The notes under the pieces were generated by a model that ran no database searches, had not been told where the DNA came from, and was given only the letters and a program-made list of their open reading frames with translations. From NCBI GenBank assembly GCA_029237685.1, contig JAQZBV010000017.1, positions 1-46,901 on the forward strand: a stretch of DNA of 46,901 bases. The letters run 5' to 3'. The stretch is from Cytophagaceae bacterium. GTDB lineage: Bacteria > Bacteroidota > Bacteroidia > Cytophagales > Cytophagaceae. The stretch's first letter is position 1. Every line of letters starts with the position of its first letter. This document shows, piece by piece, positions 16,267 to 24,906 of the stretch. A program made the position numbers and the translations under genes.

Positions 16267-17901
16267 ATGAAAAAAAGAAATCTTTTTTTGTGTGCTTTCA
16301 CCATGCTATGGGGGAATACACAGGCTCAGGATTACAAGATCAACAAACACGTTGGCAATTTTGCGCATGAGCAGTCCATTACGATCGATGGACATTATTG
16401 GCAGGATGCTTTTTGGACAGGCACAGTTGCCGTTCCAAGGGTGGATGGCGCAAATAAAGTCGTGATTGGTTCTACGGACAATACCTTTGATTTTGCAGCT
16501 ACCTATGACGATACGTACCTGTACGTAGTGGCCATTGTAAAAGAGACCTATGCGTATAATCAAACGCAAACTTGGTTTCAGGATGATTCAGATGCGGCTA
16601 CGCCCTGGGATGACGATGCGGTGGAAATTTTCATTGATCCTAAAAATGGGCATCCGCTTTTTCAGGCAATTGTCAGCCATAAAACGGATTACCAGGCGCC
16701 ACGTGAATTGTGGGTAAATAGCAATTACACGAAAGACGGTATTTTGTTTGGTACAGCCTTTCAATCCGGTACCAAATACATTTCACAATACCAGATAGAG
16801 GTAGCTATCCCATGGAGTAAGTTAGGTATCACGCCTTCCAGTGGTTTGTCCTTTGGTTTAGACATCGCGGTGGATGACGATGACAACGGCGGCGCAAGAG
16901 ATGGTCAGGTAGTTTGGAAAGGTACGGCCAATAACTGGAACACGTCAGTTAACTACGGCAATGTAAAGTTGCATGCGGCCGACTATGGTGTGGGGTATGT
17001 TAATTTTGCCAGTGGTGCACCCGTTGTAAATGGTGAGGTCATTCACGATGCTGGTTATTCCAGTTTTCCTGTTAGCAATGTGACCAAACAAGTCATTGGA
17101 AGTTCTGACAATGAAGCCAACATTCGATTGACTTATGATGCTAATTATTTGTATGTAGGGGTAGTAGTATGGGACAATCATGCGTACACCAGTACACTGT
17201 ACAACGATTCTCCTGAATTGTGGAACGATGATGCGGTGGAAATTTTCATCGATCCCTTAAATACAAAGCTTCCATATTTCGATGAAAATTTGCATCGTCA
17301 GATTACTGTGAAGTATAGTTCAGTAGGTGTTCCTCCGCAAGTCAGCATAACAGGAAATGCCAGCGGTAACATATATGCATCGCAAAAAGTAAATACACCT
17401 ATTTACATTGGGGGCTATTCCGTAGAGGTGGCGATTCCATGGAGTAATTTGGGAATCAGTCCTCTGCTTGGAACTTACTTGGGCTTTGATGTATCTGTAG
17501 ACGATGACGATAACGGTGGCAACAGAGACAGTCAGCTGGCGTGGAAAGGCACGGTTGATAATTGGCAAAATGCTTCGGTGTGGGGAACGATACTTTTGAA
17601 CTACTATGGATTTTCAAACGGTTCATCTGGCGCTAGAGAAAGTGATGCCGCTGCTTTAGCAACAGAACAAACAACAACATCTTGTTATCCAAATCCGGTG
17701 AAAGACCAACTGACCATTCAATTTGGTTTACCTGCTTCTCATGTCAGAGTGATGAATGCAGAAGGCCAGGTAATGGTCGAACAAAATGTAGAGGGATTGA
17801 GCAATTATACTTTGCTTACGTCAACCTACGAATCAGGCTTGTACCTCGTAGCTGTATCAAATCTTAACGGTAAAGTGGAAACATTTAAAATCGTTAAATA
17901 A
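16267..17901 (+). CDS. T9SS-sorted protein with tandem CBM9-like sugar-binding domains
   Basis: The 544-residue product has a signal peptide (1-20, ending TQA), two CBM9-like beta-sandwich domains (about 25-240 and 250-455) and a T9SS sorting domain (about 470-544, with CYPNPVKDQLTI and ending FKIVK). The two domains share YDDTYLYV / YDANYLYV, W-DDAVEIFIDP, EVAIPWS-LGI and VDDDDNGG-RD-Q--WKGT--NW. The acidic VDDDDNGG segment, repeated in both, may bind calcium. CBM9 family 1-like domains bind the ends of glycans such as xylan. No catalytic domain is present, so it is a secreted glycan-binding or scaffolding protein. A strong terminator follows. Confidence 0.9.
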   Translation: MKKRNLFLCAFTMLWGNTQAQDYKINKHVGNFAHEQSITIDGHYWQDAFWTGTVAVPRVDGANKVVIGSTDNTFDFAATYDDTYLYVVAIVKETYAYNQTQTWFQDDSDAATPWDDDAVEIFIDPKNGHPLFQAIVSHKTDYQAPRELWVNSNYTKDGILFGTAFQSGTKYISQYQIEVAIPWSKLGITPSSGLSFGLDIAVDDDDNGGARDGQVVWKGTANNWNTSVNYGNVKLHAADYGVGYVNFASGAPVVNGEVIHDAGYSSFPVSNVTKQVIGSSDNEANIRLTYDANYLYVGVVVWDNHAYTSTLYNDSPELWNDDAVEIFIDPLNTKLPYFDENLHRQITVKYSSVGVPPQVSITGNASGNIYASQKVNTPIYIGGYSVEVAIPWSNLGISPLLGTYLGFDVSVDDDDNGGNRDSQLAWKGTVDNWQNASVWGTILLNYYGFSNGSSGARESDAAALATEQTTTSCYPNPVKDQLTIQFGLPASHVRVMNAEGQVMVEQNVEGLSNYTLLTSTYESGLYLVAVSNLNGKVETFKIVK

Positions 17902-17931
17902 TTTTAGTATTTATCTTAAACACGGCTCCGC

Positions 17932-17960
17932 AGGCGCAAGCATTAGCTTGTGCCTTTTTT
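17932..17960 (+). terminator. Terminator of tandem CBM9 gene
   Basis: AGGCGCAAGC (17932-17941), loop ATTA, and GCTTGTGCCT (17946-17955) are followed by a run of T on the plus strand. The stem contains one G-U pair. Confidence 0.9.
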
Positions 17961-17962
17961 GT

Positions 17963-18556
17963 TTAAAACTGTTTCGGCTTCTTTTGTTGTGCTGCCAAGG
18001 AAGCGATCTCTTGGATTCTTTTCTTACGCGTCTCTTCTCGTTTGGCAAAGGCTATCCATTGCAGCATGGCTTTTCTTACGGACTTGCTTAAACTCATAAA
18101 AAAAGCTTTCGAACCCGGATAGGCTTTAAACGCGTTCATCAGGTCCTTGGGTATTTCCAATGTTTCCACCTGATCCAGGATGATCCAGGAACCATTTTTT
18201 TTCGCGGCTTCAATGGCGGATAAACCGGCTTCCGTCATCAAACCCTGATCGATGAGCGGTTGGATTTTATCTTTGTTTATTTTTGACCAGGTACCTTTTG
18301 GTTTGCGCTTGCTGAAAAATTGGATGAACGTTTCTTTGTCGATTGTTTTTCTTTTGCTGTCTATCCAGCCGAAGCAAAGCGCTTCATCGACCAGGTCAGT
18401 CCAGGGAATGCTGGGTTTCTCCGATTCTTTTTTGTGACAAATGAGCCAAACAGCTTCTTTTTTTGCATGGTTCTTTTGCAGCCAAGTCCGCCATTGCTTT
18501 CTGCTGGATGGAGCAAAGGATTCTATTTCTTCTTTTTTAATCGTATTTTTCTTCAT
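17963..18556 (-). CDS. YdeI/OmpD-associated family protein
   Basis: The 197-residue soluble protein matches the YdeI family. It has SFAPSSRKQWRTWLQKNHAKKEAVWLICHKK near the N-terminus and then ALCFGWIDSKRKTID. Further on it has FSKRKPKGTWSKINKDKIQPLIDQGLMTEAGL and a C-terminal Lys/Arg-rich helix typical of the bacteriocin-protection YdeI/OmpD-associated group. The molecular function is poorly known. It is the last gene of a co-directional group after the WYL regulator and DUF1761 gene. Confidence 0.85.
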   Translation of the reverse strand: MKKNTIKKEEIESFAPSSRKQWRTWLQKNHAKKEAVWLICHKKESEKPSIPWTDLVDEALCFGWIDSKRKTIDKETFIQFFSKRKPKGTWSKINKDKIQPLIDQGLMTEAGLSAIEAAKKNGSWIILDQVETLEIPKDLMNAFKAYPGSKAFFMSLSKSVRKAMLQWIAFAKREETRKKRIQEIASLAAQQKKPKQF

Positions 18557-18584
18557 CCGACAGAAGGCAATGGTGGTGCAGCAG

Positions 18585-19001
18585 TTAACGCATGGCTACT
18601 AAGATAAGACAACAAATGGTAATCCCAACAAGATGGTACATTCCGCTGATCAATCCGTAAAGCAGAGGACGAGGAATGTTAGGGTTAATGGCGATGTTTA
18701 CCGTATTGGCTACGAGGTATCCCAAACCAACAAGCAAAGCAAATACTACGGCGCCATAGTAAGTGTCAATGTGCAAGGCCTGCAATAAAATAGCACTTGC
18801 TAACGTAATAACGAAGATGCAAATTGCCGGGCCGATGATGAAGATCGGAGCCATTTTTTGTTCTGGTGCGTTTTCTTTGCCTAAGGATTTGAGGTAAGGC
18901 TTTTTAAGCAATAAGGTAAACCATAGAGCGCCTAAGAAACAATAAGGTACAAAGGCGAGGAGCAGGCCCCACCAGTTTAATGTTGAAATAGAGATTGTCA
19001 T
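18585..19001 (-). CDS. DUF1761 family membrane protein
   Basis: The 138-residue protein has four membrane helices (about 8-30, 50-72, 80-100, 113-136). It carries the DUF1761 hallmark near the N-terminus, WGLLLAFVPYCFLGALWF, followed by a short loop with KPYLKSLGKE. The function is unknown. A pair of direct repeats lies 37-57 bases upstream of its start, between it and the WYL regulator gene. It is probably a target of that regulator and co-transcribed with the YdeI-like gene 28 bases downstream. Confidence 0.8.
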   Translation of the reverse strand: MTISISTLNWWGLLLAFVPYCFLGALWFTLLLKKPYLKSLGKENAPEQKMAPIFIIGPAICIFVITLASAILLQALHIDTYYGAVVFALLVGLGYLVANTVNIAINPNIPRPLLYGLISGMYHLVGITICCLILVAMR

Positions 19002-19037
19002 AGTCTTTGTTTTAATGTTTAAGCAAAATAAAACAAG

Positions 19038-19058
19038 CTTATGACAGCCTTATGTCAG
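19038..19058 (-). promoter_or_regulatory. Direct repeat pair, candidate WYL-regulator operator
   Basis: On the minus strand this reads CTGACATAAG, one G, then CTGTCATAAG: two 10-mers differing at one base, with an 11-bp period (one helical turn). It sits just upstream of the DUF1761 gene and just downstream of the WYL regulator gene. Confidence 0.45.
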
Positions 19059-19072
19059 GGGTATTTACAAAT

Positions 19073-19765
19073 TTACGGGTGTTTGTCAAAAAAATCCTGC
19101 AAGGTCATTTTGTGAGGTGTAAATTTTTCCGTTTTGATCTCCAGGCTTTTGATCCTGTCCAAACGGAAATAGCGAAAGTCTTTTCTTAAGCGGCACCAGG
19201 CCACCATCAGCCAGTTTTCCTGTGTACTGAGCAAGGCAAAGGGTTCAATCAATCGACTTGTCGTTTGGTTTGACTCATCGGAGTATTGAATGTTGGTCAG
19301 CAAAAAATTGGTGAGCGCAAATTGCAATTCAGATAAATTATTGCTGTTGCGTTCGAGATTGATAATTTGTTCAAATTGTGTACGTGCTGCCAATAAGTTG
19401 GCTTTGTCTTTTTCGCTTGGTCTTAGTACTGCTTTGATTTTGTCGATCGCTTCGGAATAATTTTTGATAAAAGAAGTGTCTTTGTTTTTCAAGACCAGTT
19501 GCTCTGCGAGTATTAATGCATTCGCCTGGCTTTCTGTAAAGCGTATGGGTGGAATTTTGTAACCTTCCATTAGCGTATAGCCTTTGCCTTCTTCAGTGAG
19601 AATGGGCACGCCCGCTTCTTCCAGTGCTTTGATGTCTCTGTAAATGGTGCGGATGCTTACTGCAAATTTATTAGACAATTCCGTTGCCGTCAACAAGCGT
19701 TTGGTTTGCAGTTGGGTAAGGATGGCTGTGAGTCGGGAGAGCCTGCTGGTGTCGTTGTCCTTCAT
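19073..19765 (-). CDS. YafY-type HTH/WYL transcriptional regulator
   Basis: The 230-residue regulator has an N-terminal winged HTH (RLSRLTAILTQLQTKRLLTATELSNKFAVSIRTIYRDIKALEEAGVPI, DeoR/HTH_11 type) and a C-terminal WYL domain (about 140-228). The WYL domain contains ENWLMVAWCRLRKDFRYFRLDRIKSLE. WYL domains sense ligands, often nucleotides or nucleic-acid products. A GTG at 19768 is also possible, but AGGAG stands 6 bases before the ATG at 19765, a better spacing. The upstream gene's stop codon is 3 bases away, so the two are translationally coupled. Confidence 0.9.
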   Translation of the reverse strand: MKDNDTSRLSRLTAILTQLQTKRLLTATELSNKFAVSIRTIYRDIKALEEAGVPILTEEGKGYTLMEGYKIPPIRFTESQANALILAEQLVLKNKDTSFIKNYSEAIDKIKAVLRPSEKDKANLLAARTQFEQIINLERNSNNLSELQFALTNFLLTNIQYSDESNQTTSRLIEPFALLSTQENWLMVAWCRLRKDFRYFRLDRIKSLEIKTEKFTPHKMTLQDFFDKHP

Positions 19766-19768
19766 CAC

Positions 19769-20668
19769 TTACTCCTTTTCTTGGGTTTGGAAAGCCTCTT
19801 CCAATGTTTTCTTGTATTTTGTGTATTTATATAATTTCCTCTCTTTTAATATAGAGCCAAGCAGCAAGTCATTCTTTTCTTTTTCGCTGCCGCCTTCATT
19901 GTGCAGGCAAATTAAATGAGACATGAGCAATTCGTAAAATTTATTGATGTAGTAGGCTTTATAACTTTCTGCTCCTTTACCTTCTTCAATGATGATGTCA
20001 AAATCTTTAAAATAAAAATCGGTATACTGATAATAAGGATGGCCATTTATTTTAGGGAATTTTTTAATTCCGTCATAGGCTTTTTTAGTATTGGCGGGTT
20101 TTACAATGTTCATATAACCCCATATGGTGGTTCCGCAGAAACTCATCGCTTGTAAAACCAATATGCCTTTTTCTGTTTCGTCCTTTAGTTTGTATTCATT
20201 CAGCGTGAGGTTCACCTTAGAAAGGTTGAAAGGCTGGTTCTTATTAGAAATGGCAGCGAACAACATACCGTAATAGTTATCAAGCAATTCATAGGATGAT
20301 AGGTCTTTGTTGCTGAGACTGTCAATGAGTTTGATGTTGTCGATTGGGTATTCATTCCTTGCATTGGCGCCTAATGCATACAGAATATAAATTTGTTTCA
20401 ATGTTGTTTCTTCCGGTCGGGAAAGAAAAGCTGTGCTCAATAATTTATTGTTGTTAGAAATTGTTTGAACGACGAAGTCAGTTGTTGCCTTTAAATTTTC
20501 TGGGACAGATGAAGTAATATCTGCTATATCTTGTTTGTTTGGTTCATTGCGGAACATGAAGTTTTGATAGCTTTTGCTCAGCTCTATTAGTTTTTTCTGT
20601 TCTGGTGTTTGACCTAAAGCTATCAAAGTAAGACAGCTTGCTAAAAATGTAAAGACTAATTTTTTCAT
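19769..20668 (-). CDS. Exported protein of unknown function
   Basis: The 299-residue product has a signal peptide (MKKLVFTFLASCLTLIALGQ, cleavage after about residue 20). It is then mainly helical with many Lys, Asn and Tyr residues. No domain is recognised, although the helix-rich pattern would fit a degenerate TPR-like fold. There is no lipobox and no sorting domain, so it is probably periplasmic. It lies between a TPR/membrane protein gene and the WYL regulator, coupled to the latter. Confidence 0.65.
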   Translation of the reverse strand: MKKLVFTFLASCLTLIALGQTPEQKKLIELSKSYQNFMFRNEPNKQDIADITSSVPENLKATTDFVVQTISNNNKLLSTAFLSRPEETTLKQIYILYALGANARNEYPIDNIKLIDSLSNKDLSSYELLDNYYGMLFAAISNKNQPFNLSKVNLTLNEYKLKDETEKGILVLQAMSFCGTTIWGYMNIVKPANTKKAYDGIKKFPKINGHPYYQYTDFYFKDFDIIIEEGKGAESYKAYYINKFYELLMSHLICLHNEGGSEKEKNDLLLGSILKERKLYKYTKYKKTLEEAFQTQEKE

Positions 20669-20706
20669 GAGTTGATATAAGTTAAATTTATTAATGTTGA
20701 TTTATT

Positions 20707-21990
20707 TTAGCTGGCTTGCTTCCTGTTTTTGCGAATGTGTTGTATCGTTTTTTGCTCTATGAATGCTAAGCCAAGGATCAATGTAATTTCTAAAATGAAA
20801 TACAGAATTCCTAGCTCTGTCAGTTGTCTATGGTAAAGCATCACAATGACAGCTGTCAACAGGCAATACAAGATATTCGCAACTACAATTACCTGCATGA
20901 ATACCGGCCAGGATTTTCTGACAAAAAAAACACAGGAGAATGAATAGATACTATATAGCATGGCTATAAGGGAAAGCATGTCTAGGATATCATTAAACCA
21001 AGAATCAAAGGTAGCCAGAATAAACAGTAGAAAGAAAATAGATACCAGTGCTCCAAATCCGTCCAGCAGAAAAAGTGTTTTAGGATTTTTGGCTAATGTT
21101 TTATGTATTTTATATTTTTTAATAAGTAAGAATAAAATACTGAAGATAATAATTATTATAAGTACTTTTCCCCAGTGGTGCTTAGCAAAACTATAGATTA
21201 TTACCTTATTAATTTCTTTCAACCGATCTTCAACAATGGTTTGGTTTTTAGGATTGTATTGCAAGGCCATTTTATAATAGTCTCTTGCAAGTTCAACAGA
21301 TGCTGTAATGGCAATCAAGTCTCCTGCATCGATCAGCAGCTGACTGACAATCGCATCTTCCGGAGCGATGAAACTGATCCTCTCTTCCAGTTGATAGAGC
21401 AATTGGTCACGGATACTGAATAATGTATCTAAATCCTTCGCCGAATTATAAGATCCTAAACCTGATCGCAGATCGCTTACCTGAAGATTAATGATGAGTT
21501 TATAGTCAGGCTTCTTTTTTAATTTTTCACGTAAAATATTTAAATGAATCCATTCGGAGCCCTGGTGTGAATTTGGATTTAGTTGCAATGCTTTTGAAAT
21601 GAATTTGAACGCTAATTCGTTTTTGCCGGCCAGTTCATAGGCTGTGCCGAGGTTGGTTACAATATTGTATTCATTTAGATAATTAGGATAAAGCTTTTCT
21701 AAAATAGTAAGAGCCGTTTTTAGAGAACCAATTTTCATCTCTATCAAGGCAAAGTCCGAAGAATCTTTGTAGTCACCTTCTCCTTTGTTAAATTTTTCCA
21801 ATAGATATTTTTGTCTCACTTGCAGACTTGATGTGTCGAATCCATGTTTTAGTCTATGGCTTCCAAGGTAAGACACATCGTAAAGGTTCCCCTCTTCTCC
21901 TTCGGATGTAAAAGTTACTTCGTATTCGTTTCCGCAAGCGAATGCAGCAGTTATTGAAATAAAAGTTAGCAGGAAAATCAAGTATTTCAT
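20707..21990 (-). CDS. Exported TPR protein with C-terminal membrane domain
   Basis: The 427-residue product has a signal sequence (MKYLIFLLTFISITAAFACG). The AFAC sequence could be a weak lipobox, but this is uncertain. Tetratricopeptide-like helices cover about 90-265 (NIVTNLGTAYELAGKNELAFKFISKALQLNPNSHQ is a good TPR). About five membrane segments follow, between residues 275 and 415. The basic tail (IRKNRKQAS) probably faces the cytoplasm. It looks like a periplasmic TPR sensor or scaffold tethered to the inner membrane. The next gene, an unknown exported protein, follows after 38 bases. Confidence 0.7.
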   Translation of the reverse strand: MKYLIFLLTFISITAAFACGNEYEVTFTSEGEEGNLYDVSYLGSHRLKHGFDTSSLQVRQKYLLEKFNKGEGDYKDSSDFALIEMKIGSLKTALTILEKLYPNYLNEYNIVTNLGTAYELAGKNELAFKFISKALQLNPNSHQGSEWIHLNILREKLKKKPDYKLIINLQVSDLRSGLGSYNSAKDLDTLFSIRDQLLYQLEERISFIAPEDAIVSQLLIDAGDLIAITASVELARDYYKMALQYNPKNQTIVEDRLKEINKVIIYSFAKHHWGKVLIIIIIFSILFLLIKKYKIHKTLAKNPKTLFLLDGFGALVSIFFLLFILATFDSWFNDILDMLSLIAMLYSIYSFSCVFFVRKSWPVFMQVIVVANILYCLLTAVIVMLYHRQLTELGILYFILEITLILGLAFIEQKTIQHIRKNRKQAS

Positions 21991-22022
21991 GGTAGAATTG
22001 TCAATAGTCTTTCAGAATGAGA

Positions 22023-22355
22023 TTAACTCGCAGCCAGGTACAATACCATCCAGCCAAACATACCTGACACCACAACGAGTATGCCCATAAAGAGGTAGTA
22101 ATAACCGATGGTTCTCTTTTTATACTTTTGGATTTTGGTGAACTGTACGATGCCAACGATGGAAAACAAAAGTCCTAGCAAACCAAATGGGAACATGCTC
22201 AACAGAAACACATGCCAGAAAAGTTTTTGAGCATGGAATGGATTAAGAATATAAATGCCGAGACTCAGGAAGGGTATGACATAACAAATGAAAGCAGATC
22301 GGTAAAGAATCTTTGTTCTTTTCAGTGCTTCATACGTAGTGATTCGTTCTGCCAT
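22023..22355 (-). CDS. Small three-helix membrane protein
   Basis: The 110-residue protein has a short cytoplasmic N-terminus and three membrane helices (about 16-36, 47-71, 83-107). The helical spacing and the LGLLFSIVGIVQFTKIQKYKKRTIGYYYLFMGI segment recall DUF4190-like proteins, but the match is not firm. It precedes the TPR protein gene by 32 bases on the same strand. Confidence 0.55.
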   Translation of the reverse strand: MAERITTYEALKRTKILYRSAFICYVIPFLSLGIYILNPFHAQKLFWHVFLLSMFPFGLLGLLFSIVGIVQFTKIQKYKKRTIGYYYLFMGILVVVSGMFGWMVLYLAAS

Positions 22356-22402
22356 AATCTTTAGGTAAGATAAGGAATCGAAGGAAATATAAGTAAGAAA
22401 GC

Positions 22403-23206
22403 CTAAAAATTAACCTTTACCTTTCTGTCAAATTTCCGCATCCAGCCGTAGACTTTTTCTCCCAGGAGTTCACGTTGTATCTGTAGTGATTTTGTTTCAT
22501 AAGCCTCAAAGTCCACTTGATGTCCGGTATAGTTGAAATCAAATCCGCGTGTCTTGATTTGAATGAAGCAGCAAATGAAACCAATAATAAAGATTGAGAG
22601 GGCTATTTTGCCTGTTCTTTTTTTGAGCCAGCGGCTGCAAGCTAACACCACTAGATTGAGGAGAATGACCAACACGATAATCAGGAAAATGTCATAATTA
22701 TTCCACCACCAGATATCACCGCTGCCTCCCCAATAAGCTTTAGCCGGCCATAAGAATGCTACACCTCCCCATACACAAGCCGGTGTGGGCATGTCTTCGA
22801 TCAGGTGAATAAGGAAAGCGGTGAAAAAACTGAGCAAGAGGAGTCGATCGTTTTTAAACAGTTTAGAAAAAACAGCAAAGGTATATGATTTGGCAAAAGC
22901 GAAGAAACGAATGAAAAACAGGGCAAGCGTAAGGATCAGTGCTGCGGTAACAGAATGTAAAAAGGCATGGTGAGAATACCACAGTTTGGAAAAGTAAATC
23001 TCTTTCCCTTTGTGGTGCAGGTGAAACAATTTCCCTATCGATCCGTCAAATTTTGACCACAAGCTGATTGCATCCAGATCAGGTAGAATAGCAGCAAACC
23101 CGGATAATAAAATAATGCTGGCTTTATTCTTAAATCCTTTCGAGGCAAAGCTTGCGGCTACGGTGCCGACAGCTATTCCGGAGAGTCCGTGTGTGATGAT
23201 GTCCAT
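22403..23206 (-). CDS. YdjM-type membrane-bound metal-dependent hydrolase
   Basis: The 267-residue polytopic protein opens MDIITHGLSGIAVG. It then has the acidic motif LPDLDA (41-46), HHAFLHS (about 80-86) and HLIEDMPTP (about 133-141). These His and Asp residues are the metal-ligand signature of the LexA-binding/YdjM membrane hydrolase family (PF04307). There are about five membrane segments. Family members have been linked to lipid or membrane functions, but the substrate is unknown. It is transcribed after the START-like operon but separated from it by a strong terminator, so it is probably independent. Confidence 0.8.
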   Translation of the reverse strand: MDIITHGLSGIAVGTVAASFASKGFKNKASIILLSGFAAILPDLDAISLWSKFDGSIGKLFHLHHKGKEIYFSKLWYSHHAFLHSVTAALILTLALFFIRFFAFAKSYTFAVFSKLFKNDRLLLLSFFTAFLIHLIEDMPTPACVWGGVAFLWPAKAYWGGSGDIWWWNNYDIFLIIVLVILLNLVVLACSRWLKKRTGKIALSIFIIGFICCFIQIKTRGFDFNYTGHQVDFEAYETKSLQIQRELLGEKVYGWMRKFDRKVKVNF

Positions 23207-23263
23207 TGCTCAATTATTAAAAACGATAGAGGTTTATACAAGGTAGTAAATAATACCCGCACC

Positions 23264-23297
23264 ATAAAAAAGACCTTCCGTTTTCGAAAGGCCTTTT
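23264..23297 (-). terminator. Terminator of SDR-epimerase-START operon
   Basis: On the minus strand AAAGGCCTTTCG, loop AAAA and CGGAAGGTCTTT form a 12-bp stem with two G-U pairs, then a T-run. It begins 28 bases after the START-like gene's stop. Confidence 0.9.
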
Positions 23298-23324
23298 ACA
23301 TTTGTTTTATTGTTTTTTTATTCT

Positions 23325-23942
23325 TCATAGTCGCTCTGCCATTTTTTTCATCGCGGATAAATTGCTGATGAGATTTTCCTGTACTATAGGGTCTGCCACC
23401 CAACGCGGATATTTGGCCTTATCCGCCGTGTAAGCGGAGTAAGAGACTTTACAAAGGTTATCCGGTCTGGTAATGATCGTCCAGCGGCCTTGTAAATGAG
23501 TGATTCTTTCAATACCTTCTTTTGCCGGCAGGTATTCCGGCATCGAAACAAAGTCAATGATATAGCCATTGGTATGGGTGGTCAGGGTATATTTTAAAAT
23601 ACAATCCTGATTGTTGAAGGGCCAGGGAAGCTGATACTCCATGTAGGTATACCAACAGTTCTTTGCCGGTTTGTTGAGGGTGTATATACGCTTCACTCCA
23701 TTTAACCATTGCTTCGAATAATTTTCATTCTCGATCAGTTTAAGCAACTTATCGCTGCTGCACCTCACAAGGTATTCCGCCTTTAGTTCTCTTGTTATTT
23801 CTCCGTCAGGAAGTTTGAAATTGCGGGAGAAAAGTTTTATCCCTTTTGATTCTTTGATCAGATGAAAATCTGATTCCTTTTTGTCGAAGGGTGTTCCGCC
23901 GCCGAGCAAAATGATCAGCGTGAAGCATGTCATGAGTTTCAT
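23325..23942 (-). CDS. Exported START-like lipid-binding protein
   Basis: The 205-residue product has a short N-terminal hydrophobic signal (MKLMTCFTLIILLGG). The domain at about 25-200 has the START/SRPBCC pattern: F-LIKESKGIKLFSRN, then YLVRCSSDKLLKLIENENYSKQWLNGVKR, then RITHLQGRWTIITRPDN-CKVSYSAYTADKAKYPRWVAD. START domains hold a hydrophobic ligand such as a lipid or sterol in a helix-grip cavity. The gene starts 1 base after the stop of the NAD-dependent epimerase gene, so it is the last of a tight three-gene operon. A role in binding or delivering a lipid modified by the two dehydrogenases is inferred. Confidence 0.75.
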   Translation of the reverse strand: MKLMTCFTLIILLGGGTPFDKKESDFHLIKESKGIKLFSRNFKLPDGEITRELKAEYLVRCSSDKLLKLIENENYSKQWLNGVKRIYTLNKPAKNCWYTYMEYQLPWPFNNQDCILKYTLTTHTNGYIIDFVSMPEYLPAKEGIERITHLQGRWTIITRPDNLCKVSYSAYTADKAKYPRWVADPIVQENLISNLSAMKKMAERL

Positions 23943-23943
23943 A

Positions 23944-24906
23944 TTAGTTTTGGTTTAAGCGGTGGAGGGCATCTTGTATAGCCGTGTCAATGCTTCGATA
24001 GGAAAGCCCTAATTCCTGAATCGATTTTTTATTGGAATAGAATGTGTCAAGGCATAGGATTTCCATCGTGACAGGCTGTATGGCTGTGGCTATGCCCAGT
24101 TCCCGAATGCCATTGCCCAAATGGCCAAGGAGCCATAGCAATTGTTTCGGTAGTTTGATCAACAGGCTGCGTTGTTTGGAGATGCCGATGAACTTTTGAA
24201 AGAATTCTTTATAAGTCAGATTTTCTCCTGCAAGCAGCACTTGCTGCCTGAATTTTATTGTCTGTAGCAGTTGAACCACAGCTTGTGCTACATCCTTTAC
24301 ATGCACGAAGTTTTTTCCTCCCGGCGGATAGAAGATGATGCGTTTTTTCCAGGCCATCAAAATGATCCTGCAGGAACTTGGTTTATGGCCAAAGGCTCCG
24401 ATCATAAAGGAGGGATTGACAACGGACACATGGATCGGGTGATCGGTGTTGAGAATGAAATTTTCCGCCAGCCATTTGGATTGCGCATAATGGGATTGAT
24501 GGAAAGGACTTTTTATCGGAAAGGATTCTTCTCCCGGTTCTTTCAACGATCCATAACCTACGGTGTTTGCGGTACTGATGAAGATAAATTGTTTAACCCG
24601 GCAATGTATGGCCGTTTGGAAAAGTAAAACCGTAGCGTCATAATTTATTCTCAGGTAATCTTTCGAGCTGCTCAAGTGCTGTCGTGTTTCAGCGGCGGCA
24701 TGCACCACGGCGTCTACACCCTGCATCACGTGAAGAAGATCACTGAATAGATCTCCCTCAATGAGCGTTAAGTTGTGGTGTTGTGCTCCGGTGTAAGAAG
24801 ACTTATTTCGTAAAAGTCCTTTTACCGCATAACCTTCCTGAAGAAGATGCTCGACTATATGTTTACCGAGAAAACCGCTGATGCCTGTTAAGAAAATTGT
24901 TTTCAT
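23944..24906 (-). CDS. NAD-dependent epimerase/dehydratase family protein
   Basis: This 320-residue extended SDR has the N-terminal nucleotide-binding motif TGISGFLG (7-14) and HAAAETR (about 69-75). It has a catalytic Ser/Thr region (FISTANTVG, about 109-117) and a catalytic Y-x-x-x-K in HYAQSKWLAE (Tyr about 140, Lys about 144). The overall pattern is closest to the dihydroflavonol reductase / 3-beta-hydroxysteroid dehydrogenase branch. It probably oxidises or reduces a hydroxyl group on a small lipophilic substrate. Its start overlaps the end of the SDR gene at 24903 by 4 bases, typical of translational coupling. Confidence 0.85.
   Translation of the reverse strand: MKTIFLTGISGFLGKHIVEHLLQEGYAVKGLLRNKSSYTGAQHHNLTLIEGDLFSDLLHVMQGVDAVVHAAAETRQHLSSSKDYLRINYDATVLLFQTAIHCRVKQFIFISTANTVGYGSLKEPGEESFPIKSPFHQSHYAQSKWLAENFILNTDHPIHVSVVNPSFMIGAFGHKPSSCRIILMAWKKRIIFYPPGGKNFVHVKDVAQAVVQLLQTIKFRQQVLLAGENLTYKEFFQKFIGISKQRSLLIKLPKQLLWLLGHLGNGIRELGIATAIQPVTMEILCLDTFYSNKKSIQELGLSYRSIDTAIQDALHRLNQN

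Noticed and set aside
22376..22402. Third copy of the 36-bp intergenic motif near 22355
   Set aside because: Only the ends (TAAGATA and CCTAAAAA) are shared and the spacing differs by about 10 bases, so it is too weak to call.
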